This document shows positions 15,466 through 23,128 of a DNA stretch of 24,922 nt, piece by piece. Location: positions 1 to 24,922 of the forward strand of contig JAEWAE010000012.1 of the NCBI GenBank assembly GCA_023391835.1. Reading direction: 5' to 3'. The DNA is from Bacillota bacterium (GTDB lineage Bacteria > Bacillota > Clostridia > Oscillospirales > Ethanoligenentaceae). The notes beneath the pieces were generated by a model that was not told the DNA's origin, did no database searches, and worked only from the letters and a program-made list of their open reading frames with translations. A program made the position numbers and the translations under genes. The number at the start of each line of letters is the position of its first letter. Positions within the stretch are counted from its first letter, which is position 1.

Positions 15466-17016
15466 TCAGTGCTTGAAATGCCGCATGCCCGTGAAAAGCA
15501 TGGCGATGCCGGCCTTGTCGGCCGCCTCGATGGAGTCTTTATCCCGAATGGAGCCGCCCGGCTGGATAATGGCGGTGATGCCCGCCTTTTGGGCCGCCTC
15601 GACGCAGTCGGAAAACGGAAAGAACGCATCCGACCCCATCACGGAGCCGTCGACCTTATCCCCGCCGTATTTGATGGCGAGTTCCAGCGCGGTAATGCGG
15701 TTGGTCTGGCCGGGGCCGATACCCACGGTGCACCGGTCCTTCGCCAAAGCAATGCCGTTGGATTTGGTGTGTTTGACAACCTTCCACACAAAGAGCAGGT
15801 CTTCTATCTCCTTTGGGGTGGGCTGCCGCTTGGTGACACAGCGCACGTCCTCGTCGTGGAGCAGCTCGGTGTCCAGCTCCTGCACCAGCAACCCGCCGAC
15901 CACCTTGCGCATATCGAGCCGGCCCTTGTCGTTGGGCCGCGCGAGGCTTGGCAGCCGGAGCAGTCGGATATTTTTTTTGCGGGTCAGAATTTCCAGCGCT
16001 TTGTCGCTGAAAGCGGGGGCGATGATGATTTCGAGGAAGATCTTCGCCAGTTCCGCGGCGGTGGCCTCGTCCACTTCCCGGTTGAGGGCGACGATGCCGC
16101 CGTAGATGGAGACCGGGTCGGCCTCATACGCTTTCACATAAGCCTCATGGATGTCGACACCCACGGCCACGCCACAAGGGTTGGCGTGCTTGACGCCCAC
16201 GGCCACCGGCTGGTCGGTGCCGAATTCCTTGAGCTCATCCAGCGCGCCGTTGGCGTCGTTGATATTATTGTAGGAAAGCTCCTTGCCGTGGAGCTGCTCG
16301 GCCGCGGCCAGCGTGTTGTCGGGGTACTGGGGTTCCCGGTAAAAGGCCGCCGGCTGATGCGGATTCTCGCCGTAGCGCAGATCCTGCACCTTGTCAAAAG
16401 TCAGCGTCAGCTTGTCGGGGAAGGGGCTGGCCCCCCGCTGGCGGCGCAGATAGTCGGCGATCATCGCATCATACTGGGCGGTGTGTTCAAACACCTTGCC
16501 CGCCAGCCGGAACTTCGTCTCACGGGAAACTTCGCCTTTCTCGCGTAATTCCTCCACCACGCCGGCATAGTCGGCGGGGTCGATGAGCACGACCACGTCC
16601 TGCCAGTTTTTCGCCGCGGCCCGCAGCATGGTGGGCCCGCCGATGTCGATGTTTTCGATGGCCTCGGCCAGCGTCACACCGGGCTTTGCAATGGTCTGGG
16701 CAAAGGGATAAAGGTTGATGGCCACGATATCCACCGGCGTCACACCCAGCTCACTGAGCTGGCGCATATGCTCCGGGTTGCTGCGCATGGCGAGGATACC
16801 GGCATGGATCATCGGATGCAGCGTTTTGACCCGCCCGTCCAGGCACTCGGGGAAACCGGTGATTTCCGACACGCCCGTGACGGCCACGCCCGCTTCGTGG
16901 ATAGCCTTGGCCGTGCCGCCTGTGGATACCACCTCGTACCCCATTTCTTCCAGCGCCTTAGCCAGGTCGACGATGCCGCTTTTGTCGAATACGCTCAGAA
17001 CCGCTCTTTTTTTCAT
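15466..17016 (-). CDS. purH: Bifunctional AICAR transformylase / IMP cyclohydrolase
   Basis: Last two steps to IMP: formylates AICAR with 10-formyl-THF, then closes the ring. The 516-aa protein starts with the MGS-like cyclohydrolase domain (about 1-190: SVFDKSGI, STGGTAKAIHEAGV, DGRVKTLHP, NIDIGGPTMLRAAAKN). The transformylase domain follows, with YGENPHQPAAFYRE, the catalytic VGVKHANPCG, VVKHTKSNGIALAKD, and the normal C-terminus GMRHFKH. Length is typical. AGGAGG lies 8 bases before the ATG at 17016. A ZTP riboswitch with terminator lies immediately upstream, so expression should rise when ZTP, derived from its own substrate AICAR, accumulates. Confidence 0.97.
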   Translation of the reverse strand: MKKRAVLSVFDKSGIVDLAKALEEMGYEVVSTGGTAKAIHEAGVAVTGVSEITGFPECLDGRVKTLHPMIHAGILAMRSNPEHMRQLSELGVTPVDIVAINLYPFAQTIAKPGVTLAEAIENIDIGGPTMLRAAAKNWQDVVVLIDPADYAGVVEELREKGEVSRETKFRLAGKVFEHTAQYDAMIADYLRRQRGASPFPDKLTLTFDKVQDLRYGENPHQPAAFYREPQYPDNTLAAAEQLHGKELSYNNINDANGALDELKEFGTDQPVAVGVKHANPCGVAVGVDIHEAYVKAYEADPVSIYGGIVALNREVDEATAAELAKIFLEIIIAPAFSDKALEILTRKKNIRLLRLPSLARPNDKGRLDMRKVVGGLLVQELDTELLHDEDVRCVTKRQPTPKEIEDLLFVWKVVKHTKSNGIALAKDRCTVGIGPGQTNRITALELAIKYGGDKVDGSVMGSDAFFPFSDCVEAAQKAGITAIIQPGGSIRDKDSIEAADKAGIAMLFTGMRHFKH

Positions 17017-17051
17017 CGTAAATCCTCCTGTTCCGATTTTGGATGGACCCG

Positions 17052-17092
17052 AAAAAAGCAAACGGCCGCCCGGGGAAAGCCGTTCAGCTTTG
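17052..17092 (-). terminator. Riboswitch terminator before purH
   Basis: Minus strand: AACGGC (17084-17079) pairs with GCCGTT (17066-17061), extended by GCAAA/TTTGC at the base, followed by six T (17057-17052). Its 5' arm overlaps the GGGCA end of the ZTP aptamer, so ligand binding can prevent its formation. Confidence 0.85.
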
Positions 17093-17158
17093 CCCAGACG
17101 GTCGGCATTCGACGGCCATACTCCATGTGGTGCATCCACTTCCGTCAGTCATATGGCC
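17091..17158 (-). promoter_or_regulatory. ZTP (pfl) riboswitch controlling purH
   Basis: All parts of the ZTP aptamer can be traced on the minus strand. P1 is a perfect 7-bp pairing GGCCATA/TATGGCC (17158-17152 with 17120-17114). P2 is GTGG/CCAC with a 5-base loop (17139-17127). The pseudoknot is GACGG (17146-17142) with CCGTC (17101-17097), a covarying version of the common GGCGG/CCGCC, followed by the conserved TGGGCA. The class senses ZTP/ZMP, a sign of 10-formyl-folate shortage, and turns expression on. It lies 32 bases past the prs stop with no promoter visible, so it acts on read-through from the upstream operon. Confidence 0.92.
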
Positions 17159-17189
17159 TGTGTGCAGTATGAAATTGCGGCCCGGTGGC

Positions 17190-18383
17190 TTACCCCTTGC
17201 GCACCGGGGTCGGCTGGCCGATGCGCCGGAGCAGCCGATTGATGCGGTGCACCGGGTTGAGCAGGCCGGAAATCGACCGGTCGAAATTGAGGGTGTCGAT
17301 GAGCATGGCCAGATATTTGGCCAGCTCCACCTCGGTATACCACGGGCGGCCCTTGAGTTCGTCGGTGCGATAGGTGAGGTTGGTGGTGAAAACCCGGTCG
17401 AAGAGGCCCTGGGCATAGGCGTCGTCAAACCGCTTGAGCCCCTCGCAGAAAAGGCCGAAGGTGGCGAAGATAAACACCCGGCCCGCCTTGCGGGCACGCA
17501 GCTGCTGGGCGATGTCGAGCATGGAGTCGCCGGAGGAAATAATGTCGTCCACCAGGATTACGTCCTTGCCCTCCAGATTGCCGCCAAGATACTCGTGGCT
17601 GATGATGGGGTTGCGGCCGCTGACAATGCGCGTGTAATCCCGCCGCTTATAGAACATGCCAAGCTCCAGCCCCAGCACCGAGGAATAGTAGATGCAGCGG
17701 GAAAGGCCGCCCTCGTCGGGCGAAATGACCATCACATGGTCCCGGTCGAGCTTGACATCCGGCACGGCGTGGACCATGGCTTTGAGCATCTGATACGTCG
17801 GCTGCACGTTCTCAAAGCCGATCAGCGGCACCGCGTTCTGCACCCGCGGGTCGTGGGCGTCGAAGGTGATAATGTTATCCACGCCCATATTGGCCAGTTC
17901 CCGCAGCGCGATGGAACAGTCGAGGGATTCCCGGGTGGTGCGCTTGTGCTGCCGCCCCTCATACAGCATCGGCATGATCACGTTGATACGGCGCGTTTTG
18001 CCGCCCGCCGCCGCAATGATACGCTTGAGATCCTGGAAATGCTCGTCCGGGCTCATCGGCACATCCATGTCATACATCCGGTATTTCGCGCCGTAGTTGA
18101 ACACATCGCAGAGGATGAAAAGATCGTGGCCGCGCACCGATTCCCGGATGATGCTCTTGCCTTCGCCGGTGCCGAACCGCGGGCACACGGCCTTCACCAG
18201 AAATCCGCTCTCTTTTTCAGGCCGGCCGAATTCGCTGTCGGCCCGCCACTTACACAGCCAGGAATTGACTTTGGCCGCCATATCCTCGCAGCCGCTCATG
18301 GCGATTATGCCCAGCTCCCCGTAGGGGATCACCTTGTCGGTCTCGGCTTCCTCTTCCAGAACTTCTTCCACTTCGTGATTCAT
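17190..18383 (-). CDS. prs: Ribose-phosphate pyrophosphokinase-like protein (divergent PRPP synthetase)
   Basis: Probably makes PRPP from ribose 5-phosphate and ATP, the substrate of PurF. The 397-aa protein has the two phosphoribosyltransferase-type halves, with FDAHDP around residue 174 (keeping the catalytic-type histidine of DLH in ordinary Prs), VISPDEGGLSRC (about 218-229), KRRD, and the PRPP-binding loop DVILVDDIISSGDS (about 275-288). It is about 80 residues longer than standard Prs, with an acidic N-terminus, and lacks the usual FSNGE opening and the DLHAxQIQGFF wording, so it belongs to a divergent subfamily common in Clostridia. AAGGAG precedes the ATG. It lies between purN (16 bases) and the ZTP switch of purH. 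Confidence 0.85.
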   Translation of the reverse strand: MNHEVEEVLEEEAETDKVIPYGELGIIAMSGCEDMAAKVNSWLCKWRADSEFGRPEKESGFLVKAVCPRFGTGEGKSIIRESVRGHDLFILCDVFNYGAKYRMYDMDVPMSPDEHFQDLKRIIAAAGGKTRRINVIMPMLYEGRQHKRTTRESLDCSIALRELANMGVDNIITFDAHDPRVQNAVPLIGFENVQPTYQMLKAMVHAVPDVKLDRDHVMVISPDEGGLSRCIYYSSVLGLELGMFYKRRDYTRIVSGRNPIISHEYLGGNLEGKDVILVDDIISSGDSMLDIAQQLRARKAGRVFIFATFGLFCEGLKRFDDAYAQGLFDRVFTTNLTYRTDELKGRPWYTEVELAKYLAMLIDTLNFDRSISGLLNPVHRINRLLRRIGQPTPVRKG

Positions 18384-18399
18384 GCTGTTCGGAACTCCT

Positions 18400-19032
18400 T
18401 TATTTCTGCGTTTGCTGTATTTCGGCTTTTCCGTCCGTCACCGTGACGGCCCCTTGGCAAAGGAGCGCCACCGCCCGGGGGAGGAGCTGCCACTCCGCCT
18501 CTTCCATCACCCGGCGCTGCAGTGTCTCCGGGGTGTCGCCCGGCTCCACCGCCACCGCCTTTTGCAGCAGGATCGGGCCGCCGTCGGGCACGTCGTTGAC
18601 CAGATGCACCGTGGCGCCCGTGACCTTCACGCCTCGTCGCAGCACGGCCTCATGCACCTTCAGCCCGTAATAGCCCTTGCCGCAAAATGCGGGGATAAGC
18701 GACGGGTGGATATTGACAATGCGGTCGGGGTACGCCCGGATCACCGCCGGCCCCAGGATGGACAGAAAGCCCGCCAGCACGACCAACTCGGCGTGAGCAC
18801 CCCGCAGCGCCTGCAGCAGCGCCGCATCGAAATCCCCGGGGGCGTCGAACTGTCGGCGCTCCACCACCTGGGTCGGAATGCCGGCCCGCCGCGCGCGCTC
18901 GAGCGCATACACGCCCGGACGGCTGGCGATCACGGCCGCAATGCTCCCGTCGATGCGCCCATCCTCCACGGCGTCGATGATGGCCTGGAGATTGGTACCC
19001 GAGCCGGAAACCAGCACCGCAATATTCAGCAA
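18400..19032 (-). CDS. purN: Phosphoribosylglycinamide formyltransferase (GAR transformylase)
   Basis: Third step of purine synthesis: transfers formyl from 10-formyl-THF to GAR. The 210-aa protein shows IAVLVSGSGTNLQAI, the active-site NIHPSLIPAF (Asn and His), KGYYGLKVHEAVL, and HLVNDVPDGGPIL with the catalytic Asp. Length is typical. The start is TTG at 19032, overlapping the purM stop by 7 bases, with GAGGGGGTG just upstream inside purM. This suggests translational coupling. Identity is clear. Confidence 0.96.
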   Translation of the reverse strand: MLNIAVLVSGSGTNLQAIIDAVEDGRIDGSIAAVIASRPGVYALERARRAGIPTQVVERRQFDAPGDFDAALLQALRGAHAELVVLAGFLSILGPAVIRAYPDRIVNIHPSLIPAFCGKGYYGLKVHEAVLRRGVKVTGATVHLVNDVPDGGPILLQKAVAVEPGDTPETLQRRVMEEAEWQLLPRAVALLCQGAVTVTDGKAEIQQTQK

Positions 19033-20060
19033 AGGGACACCCCCTCGTCACCGGGTGCGACCTCGCCGACGACGACCGCCGGCTCGCCCGCTTCGCGCAG
19101 CGTCCGCACCGCCCGGTCGGCATCCTCAGGCGCTACTGCCAGGCAGATACCCAGGCCCATGTTGAAGGTGTTATACATATCCCGTTCCGGGATTTTGCCG
19201 GTCGCCTGGATGAGATGGAAAATCGGCGGGCAGACAAACGCATTTTTATGAATGACGGCCTGAAGGCCCGCCGGCAGCATACGCGGCACATTCTCGTAAA
19301 AGCCGCCGCCTGTGATGTGGGAAATGCCGTGGACCTGCACCGCGCGGATGAGCGCCAGCAGGGGCTTCACATAAATCTTCGTCGGCGTGAGGAGCGTTTC
19401 GCCCAGAGTGGCGGAAAGCTCGTCCACATACATCGACAGCCGGTCGGCCGTCACGCCGAACACCCGCCGCACCAGCGAAAAACCGTTGGAGTGCACACCG
19501 CTGGAGGGCAGACCGATAAGCGCGTCCCCCGCTTTCACCCGAGCGGAATCAATGATACGGTCTTTTTCCACCGCGCCGACGCAGAAACCCGCCAGGTCAT
19601 ACTCGTTCTCGGGGTAAAAGCCCGGCATTTCGGCCGTTTCGCCGCCCACCAGCGCACAGCCGGCCTGCACACAGCCGTCGGCCACGCCCTTGACCACGGC
19701 GGCGATTTTTTCCGGCACGTTTTTGCCGGTGGCTATGTAATCGAGGAAAAACAGCGGCTGAGCGCCGGAGCAGACCACGTCGTTGACGCACATGGCCACG
19801 CAGTCGATGCCCACCGTATCATGTCGGTCCAGCAGGAAAGCGATCTTCAGCTTGGTGCCGACACCGTCGGTGCCCGAGACGAGCACCGGGTTGTGCAGCC
19901 CGGCCGCCCCCATGTCGAACAGCCCGCCGAAACCGCCGATGCCGGAAACCACGCCCGGCACCGCCGTGCGCGCCACATGCTGCTTCATCAGCTCCACCGC
20001 CCGGTAACCTGCCGTCACATCCACGCCGGCCGCCTTATAGCTTTCGCTGGCACTTTTCAT
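19026..20060 (-). CDS. purM: Phosphoribosylformylglycinamidine cyclo-ligase (AIR synthetase)
   Basis: Fifth step of purine synthesis: ATP-dependent ring closure of FGAM to AIR. The 344-aa protein carries SYKAAGVDVTAGYRAVE, GGFGGLFDM, VSGTDGVGTKLKIA, the signature GIDCVAMCVNDVVCSGAQPLFFLDY, GGETAEMPGFY and HITGGGFYENVPR. Length is typical. ATG at 20060 follows AAGGGG at 8 bases, a site overlapping the purF stop region; the gap to purF is 12 bases. The enzyme that makes its substrate (PurL or PurLQS) is not in the window. Confidence 0.97.
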   Translation of the reverse strand: MKSASESYKAAGVDVTAGYRAVELMKQHVARTAVPGVVSGIGGFGGLFDMGAAGLHNPVLVSGTDGVGTKLKIAFLLDRHDTVGIDCVAMCVNDVVCSGAQPLFFLDYIATGKNVPEKIAAVVKGVADGCVQAGCALVGGETAEMPGFYPENEYDLAGFCVGAVEKDRIIDSARVKAGDALIGLPSSGVHSNGFSLVRRVFGVTADRLSMYVDELSATLGETLLTPTKIYVKPLLALIRAVQVHGISHITGGGFYENVPRMLPAGLQAVIHKNAFVCPPIFHLIQATGKIPERDMYNTFNMGLGICLAVAPEDADRAVRTLREAGEPAVVVGEVAPGDEGVSLC

Positions 20061-20072
20061 ATCGTTGGCCCC

Positions 20073-21500
20073 TTATTGGTTTATATTGGTGATTTTTTGC
20101 TCGAACCGGTCTTTATGGATACCGTCCGGCACCTCAACGGGGTATTCCCCGGTGAAGCAGCCCTTGCAGAAGCCGCCGCCCGGCCCCACCGCGATGCGCT
20201 CGAGATCCTCCGTCTTGAGATAGCCCAGCGAATCCGCGCCCACAGTCCGGCAGATCGCCTCCACCGACATCTGGCAGGCAATGAGATTTTTCCGTGAGTC
20301 GATGTCGGTGCCGAAATAGCAGGGATTGGTGAAAGGCGGCGACGAAATGCGCAGATGCACTTCTTTGGCGCCGGCCTCCCGCAGCAGCGAGACGATGTGC
20401 TCGCTGGTGGTGCCCCGCACGATGGAATCATCCACCATCACGACGCGCTTGCCTTCCACCTCGCTGCGCAGAGCGTTGAGCTTGATGCGCACAGCCGTGC
20501 TGCGCTGCCGCTGGGTGGGCTGGATGAAGGTACGCCCGATATACTTGTTTTTGATAAAACCGATGCCGTACGGGATGCCCGACTGCCGGGCATAACCCAG
20601 TGCGGCGTCGATGCCGGAATCGGGCACGCCCACCACCATGTCGGCGTCCACCGGGTATTCCCGTGCCAGGCACCGGCCGGCCTCGATGCGGGCCTGATGC
20701 ACGCTGACGCCGTCGATATAGGAATCCGGCCGGGCAAAATAGATATACTCAAAGATGCACAGGCTGCGCTTGCCGCCGCAGTGGTCGCGGATGCTGGTCA
20801 CGCCGTTTGCGTCGGCGATCACCACTTCGCCCGGCTCCACATCCCGTACAAAGGTGGCGCCGATGGCGTCGAAGGCGCAGCTTTCGGACGCAAACACCGT
20901 GCTGTTGCCAAGCCTGCCGATGCACAACGGACGGAAGCCGTTGGGGTCCCTGGCGGCGATGAGTTTGCGCGGCGACATGAGCACGATGGAATAGGCGCCC
21001 TTAAGCTCGTTCATCGCCTCGGCCACAGCCCGCTCAATGGAGGGGGTGCGCAGCCGCTGCCGCGCGATGATATAGGCCATGACCTCGGTGTCGTTGGTGG
21101 TTTGGAAAATGGCGCCGCTGAGTTCCAGTTCCCGCCGCAGTTGCTGAGCGTTGACCAGATTGCCGTTATGGGCCAGAGCCAGCGTGCCCTTGACGTATTT
21201 CATCACCATCGGCTGGGCGTTTTCCCGCCGGTTGCTGCCGGTCGTGGAATAGCGCACATGGCCCACGGCCATATCCCCGCCCTGCAGGTGGCGCAGCATC
21301 ACGTCGTTAAATACTTCCGACACAAGGCCCATATCCTTATGGGCCACGATGACCCCGTCGTCGTTGACCGCTATGCCGCAGCTTTCCTGCCCGCGGTGCT
21401 GCAGCGCATACAGCGCCATATAGGTTTCCCGGGCGGCTTCGGGGCCGTCCCGGTCGCAGATGCCGAAAACGCCGCATTCCTCATGAGGTTTGTCCCACAC
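20073..21500 (-). CDS. purF: Amidophosphoribosyltransferase
   Basis: First committed step of purine synthesis: glutamine plus PRPP to phosphoribosylamine. The 475-aa protein is read from GTG at 21500 because GGGAGGAGG lies 8 bases upstream; a TTG at 21560 would overlap purC and lacks a good site. The start gives an 8-residue propeptide (VWDKPHEE) before CGVFGI, so C9 becomes the N-terminal nucleophile after cleavage. The Ntn-glutaminase domain is followed by a PRPP domain with VVMVDDSIVRGTTS. The iron-sulfur cysteines of the B. subtilis type are visible in SLCIFEY, NPCYFG and FCKGC. Such enzymes are feedback-inhibited by AMP/GMP and oxygen sensitive. Gap to purC is 49 bases. Confidence 0.96.
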   Translation of the reverse strand: MWDKPHEECGVFGICDRDGPEAARETYMALYALQHRGQESCGIAVNDDGVIVAHKDMGLVSEVFNDVMLRHLQGGDMAVGHVRYSTTGSNRRENAQPMVMKYVKGTLALAHNGNLVNAQQLRRELELSGAIFQTTNDTEVMAYIIARQRLRTPSIERAVAEAMNELKGAYSIVLMSPRKLIAARDPNGFRPLCIGRLGNSTVFASESCAFDAIGATFVRDVEPGEVVIADANGVTSIRDHCGGKRSLCIFEYIYFARPDSYIDGVSVHQARIEAGRCLAREYPVDADMVVGVPDSGIDAALGYARQSGIPYGIGFIKNKYIGRTFIQPTQRQRSTAVRIKLNALRSEVEGKRVVMVDDSIVRGTTSEHIVSLLREAGAKEVHLRISSPPFTNPCYFGTDIDSRKNLIACQMSVEAICRTVGADSLGYLKTEDLERIAVGPGGGFCKGCFTGEYPVEVPDGIHKDRFEQKITNINQ

Positions 21501-21549
21501 GCTGCTTCCTCCTCCCGGGGTGACGGCGCAGTCCGCCCGCCGGCGGGCA

Positions 21550-22260
21550 TTATTCTCCAAAGATCCGCCTCACGATTTCCCTGTAGGCGCCCTCGACGTT
21601 GCCCAGGTCGCGGCGGAAACGGTCCTTATCCAGCTTTTCGTGGGTCTTCACATCCCAGAAGCGGCAGGTGTCGGGCGAAATCTCATCGGCCAGAATGATC
21701 GTGCCGTCGGAAATCTTGCCGAATTCAAGCTTGAAATCCACCAGCTCGATGCCCACGCCGGCAAAGAATTTTTTGAGCAGGTCATTGATTTTCAGTGCAA
21801 GACCGGAAATGGTGTCCAGTTCCTGCCGGGTGGCAATGCCCAGCGCGAGGATATGGGAATCGTTGATCAGCGGGTCGCCCAGCGCGTCGTCCTTATAGGA
21901 ATATTCCAGCACGGTGGATTTGAGATCCGTGCCCTCGGGCACGCCGTACCGTTTGGAAAACGAGCCAGCCGCCCGGTTGCGGATGATGACTTCCAGCGGC
22001 ACGATGGCGACCCGCTTGACCAGCGTCTCGCGGTCGGAAAGCTGCTTGACGAAATGGGTGGGGACGCCCTCTTTTTCGAGCATCTCCATGAGATAATTGG
22101 TGACCTCATTATTGACGATGCCCTTGTCGCGGATGGTGCCCTTTTTCTGGCCGTTGAACGCCGTGGCGTCGTCCTTATAATCGACGATCAGCAGTTCCGG
22201 ATCGTCGGTCTTGTAAACCTTTTTCGCTTTGCCTTCGTAAACCTGTTCAAGTTTTTCCAT
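21550..22260 (-). CDS. purC: Phosphoribosylaminoimidazole-succinocarboxamide synthase (SAICAR synthetase)
   Basis: Joins CAIR and aspartate with ATP to give SAICAR. The 236-aa protein shows YEGKAKKVY, VDYKDDATAFNGQKKG, PLEVIIRNRAAGSFSKR, the signature ELVDFKLEFGKI and LADEISPDTCRFWD. Length is typical of bacterial PurC. The ATG at 22260 follows AAAGGA at about 11 bases. Gap to purE is 34 bases, consistent with one operon. PurB, which cleaves SAICAR next, is not in the window. Confidence 0.97.
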   Translation of the reverse strand: MEKLEQVYEGKAKKVYKTDDPELLIVDYKDDATAFNGQKKGTIRDKGIVNNEVTNYLMEMLEKEGVPTHFVKQLSDRETLVKRVAIVPLEVIIRNRAAGSFSKRYGVPEGTDLKSTVLEYSYKDDALGDPLINDSHILALGIATRQELDTISGLALKINDLLKKFFAGVGIELVDFKLEFGKISDGTIILADEISPDTCRFWDVKTHEKLDKDRFRRDLGNVEGAYREIVRRIFGE

Positions 22261-22294
22261 GGGATTGACCGTCCTTTCGTGTGGCGAGGGCATC

Positions 22295-22807
22295 TTAGCC
22301 CTCGATTTTCGACACTTCGTCCTGGATCTTCCGGTCTTTTTCCGCCACTTTTTCGGCCATTGCCGCGCGCGCCGCCGTGAGCTTTTCACGGAGGCTCTCG
22401 TCCGACAGGGCAAGAATCTGCACGGCCAACAGCGCGGCGTTTTCCGCCCCGTTGATGGCCACCGTGGCCACCGGAATACCGCCCGGCATCTGCACGGTGG
22501 AAAGCAGGGCGTCGAGCCCATCCAGCGTGGAAGATTTCACCGGTATGCCAATGACCGGCAAAATCGTATTGGCCGCCAGGGCCCCGGCCAGATGCGCCGC
22601 CTTGCCCGCCGCGGCGATGATCACGCCGAAGCCGGCCTCCCGGGCGCCGCGGGCAAACTTTGCCGCCGCCTCGGGTGTGCGGTGCGCACTCATCACGTGT
22701 GCTTCCACAGGCACTCCGTACCGTCTGAGTGTCTGGATGCACCCGCTCACGGTCGGCAGGTCGCTGTCGCTGCCCATGATTACGGCCACTTTCTTAACGT
22801 CCGCCAA
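22295..22807 (-). CDS. purE: N5-carboxyaminoimidazole ribonucleotide mutase (PurE, class I-like)
   Basis: Converts N5-CAIR to CAIR (class I) in purine synthesis. The 170-aa protein has VAVIMGSDSDLPTV, VMSAHRTPE, AAAGKAAHLAGALAANT and the conserved GLDALLSTVQMPGGIPVATVAI. The start is TTG at 22807; AAAGGAG and GGAG lie upstream, and the first ATG downstream would remove the first beta strand. First gene of the purine operon, behind a leader with a strong terminator. No purK is in the window, so either it lies elsewhere or N5-CAIR is made another way. A 15-codon ATG frame (22841-22794) overlaps the start but lacks a ribosome site. Confidence 0.95.
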   Translation of the reverse strand: MADVKKVAVIMGSDSDLPTVSGCIQTLRRYGVPVEAHVMSAHRTPEAAAKFARGAREAGFGVIIAAAGKAAHLAGALAANTILPVIGIPVKSSTLDGLDALLSTVQMPGGIPVATVAINGAENAALLAVQILALSDESLREKLTAARAAMAEKVAEKDRKIQDEVSKIEG

Positions 22808-22884
22808 TCTTCTCCAGCTCCTTTGCTGATTCTTCTGTCATGATCGAACGGCCCGTCAGGTCGGACGGCTCCCTTTTCCAAGGG

Positions 22885-22914
22885 AAAAAAAATACACTTC
22901 TTTCGAAGTGTATT
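22885..22914 (-). terminator. Strong terminator upstream of purE
   Basis: Minus strand: perfect 10-bp stem (22914-22905 with 22900-22891), GAAA tetraloop, then at least six T. It lies between the operon promoter and purE, so it must be bypassed for the operon to be expressed. Confidence 0.92.
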
Positions 22915-23075
22915 AACCTGCAACTATCTTGTAGTTCGATTTTCCGTACGGCAAAACTGGCTGCCGGAACTCAGAATTCCGGGAGCACAGCACAGGCATG
23001 ACGAAAACCAAAGAGCCAAAGCCGTCACCTCCGCGGGCATGCGCCCGCTTTCGCCCAATGCGGAAAATATCCTAC
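22885..23075 (-). ncRNA. Structured RNA upstream of purE (operon leader or 6S-like RNA; class not identified)
   Basis: About 190 bases run from a promoter to a strong terminator without a ribosome site or frame. Visible pairings on the minus strand are: a long broken closing stem (GTAG/CTAC, TTTTCCG/CGGAAAA, GGCGAAA/TTTTGCC), a GCGGGC/GCCCGC hairpin (about 23046-23031), an apical stem GGAG-TGACG/CGTCA-CTCC (about 23031-22983), and CCGGAA/TTCCGG (22983-22965). I find no purine (guanine/adenine) riboswitch core and no PRPP or ppGpp (ykkC) core. The size, the rod with a central open region and the own terminator resemble 6S RNA, but sequence alone does not prove it. Confidence 0.5.
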
Positions 23076-23081
23076 GCTATT

Positions 23082-23110
23082 ATTCTATTGAAAATCGGGC
23101 GGCTTTGCAA
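23082..23110 (-). promoter_or_regulatory. Sigma-A promoter of the purine operon
   Basis: Minus strand: TTGCAA (23110-23105), 17-base spacer, TAGAAT (23087-23082). Start near 23075, about 270 bases before purE. Confidence 0.7.
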
Positions 23111-23128
23111 GTGGAAAAGCGACATTTT

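Noticed and set aside
17043..18446. Long plus-strand open frame opposite prs and the ZTP switch
   Set aside because: It would cover a riboswitch and its terminator; composition is that of an antisense frame.
21501..21560. Longer PurF start at TTG 21560
   Set aside because: It overlaps purC, has a poor ribosome site, and would give an abnormally long propeptide; GTG 21500 has a strong site.
20355..21698. Long plus-strand open frame opposite purF
   Set aside because: Antisense shadow; no motif and no promoter.
22794..22841. Fifteen-codon frame overlapping the purE start
   Set aside because: It has an ATG but no ribosome site; it probably arises by chance around the true purE Shine-Dalgarno.
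22930..22955. PurBox-like AAAATCGAACTAC in the purE leader
   Set aside because: It differs from the B. subtilis PurR box at two positions, lies downstream of the start site and occurs once.
22808..23075. Guanine/adenine riboswitch before purE
   Set aside because: The conserved joining sequences of the purine aptamer are absent.
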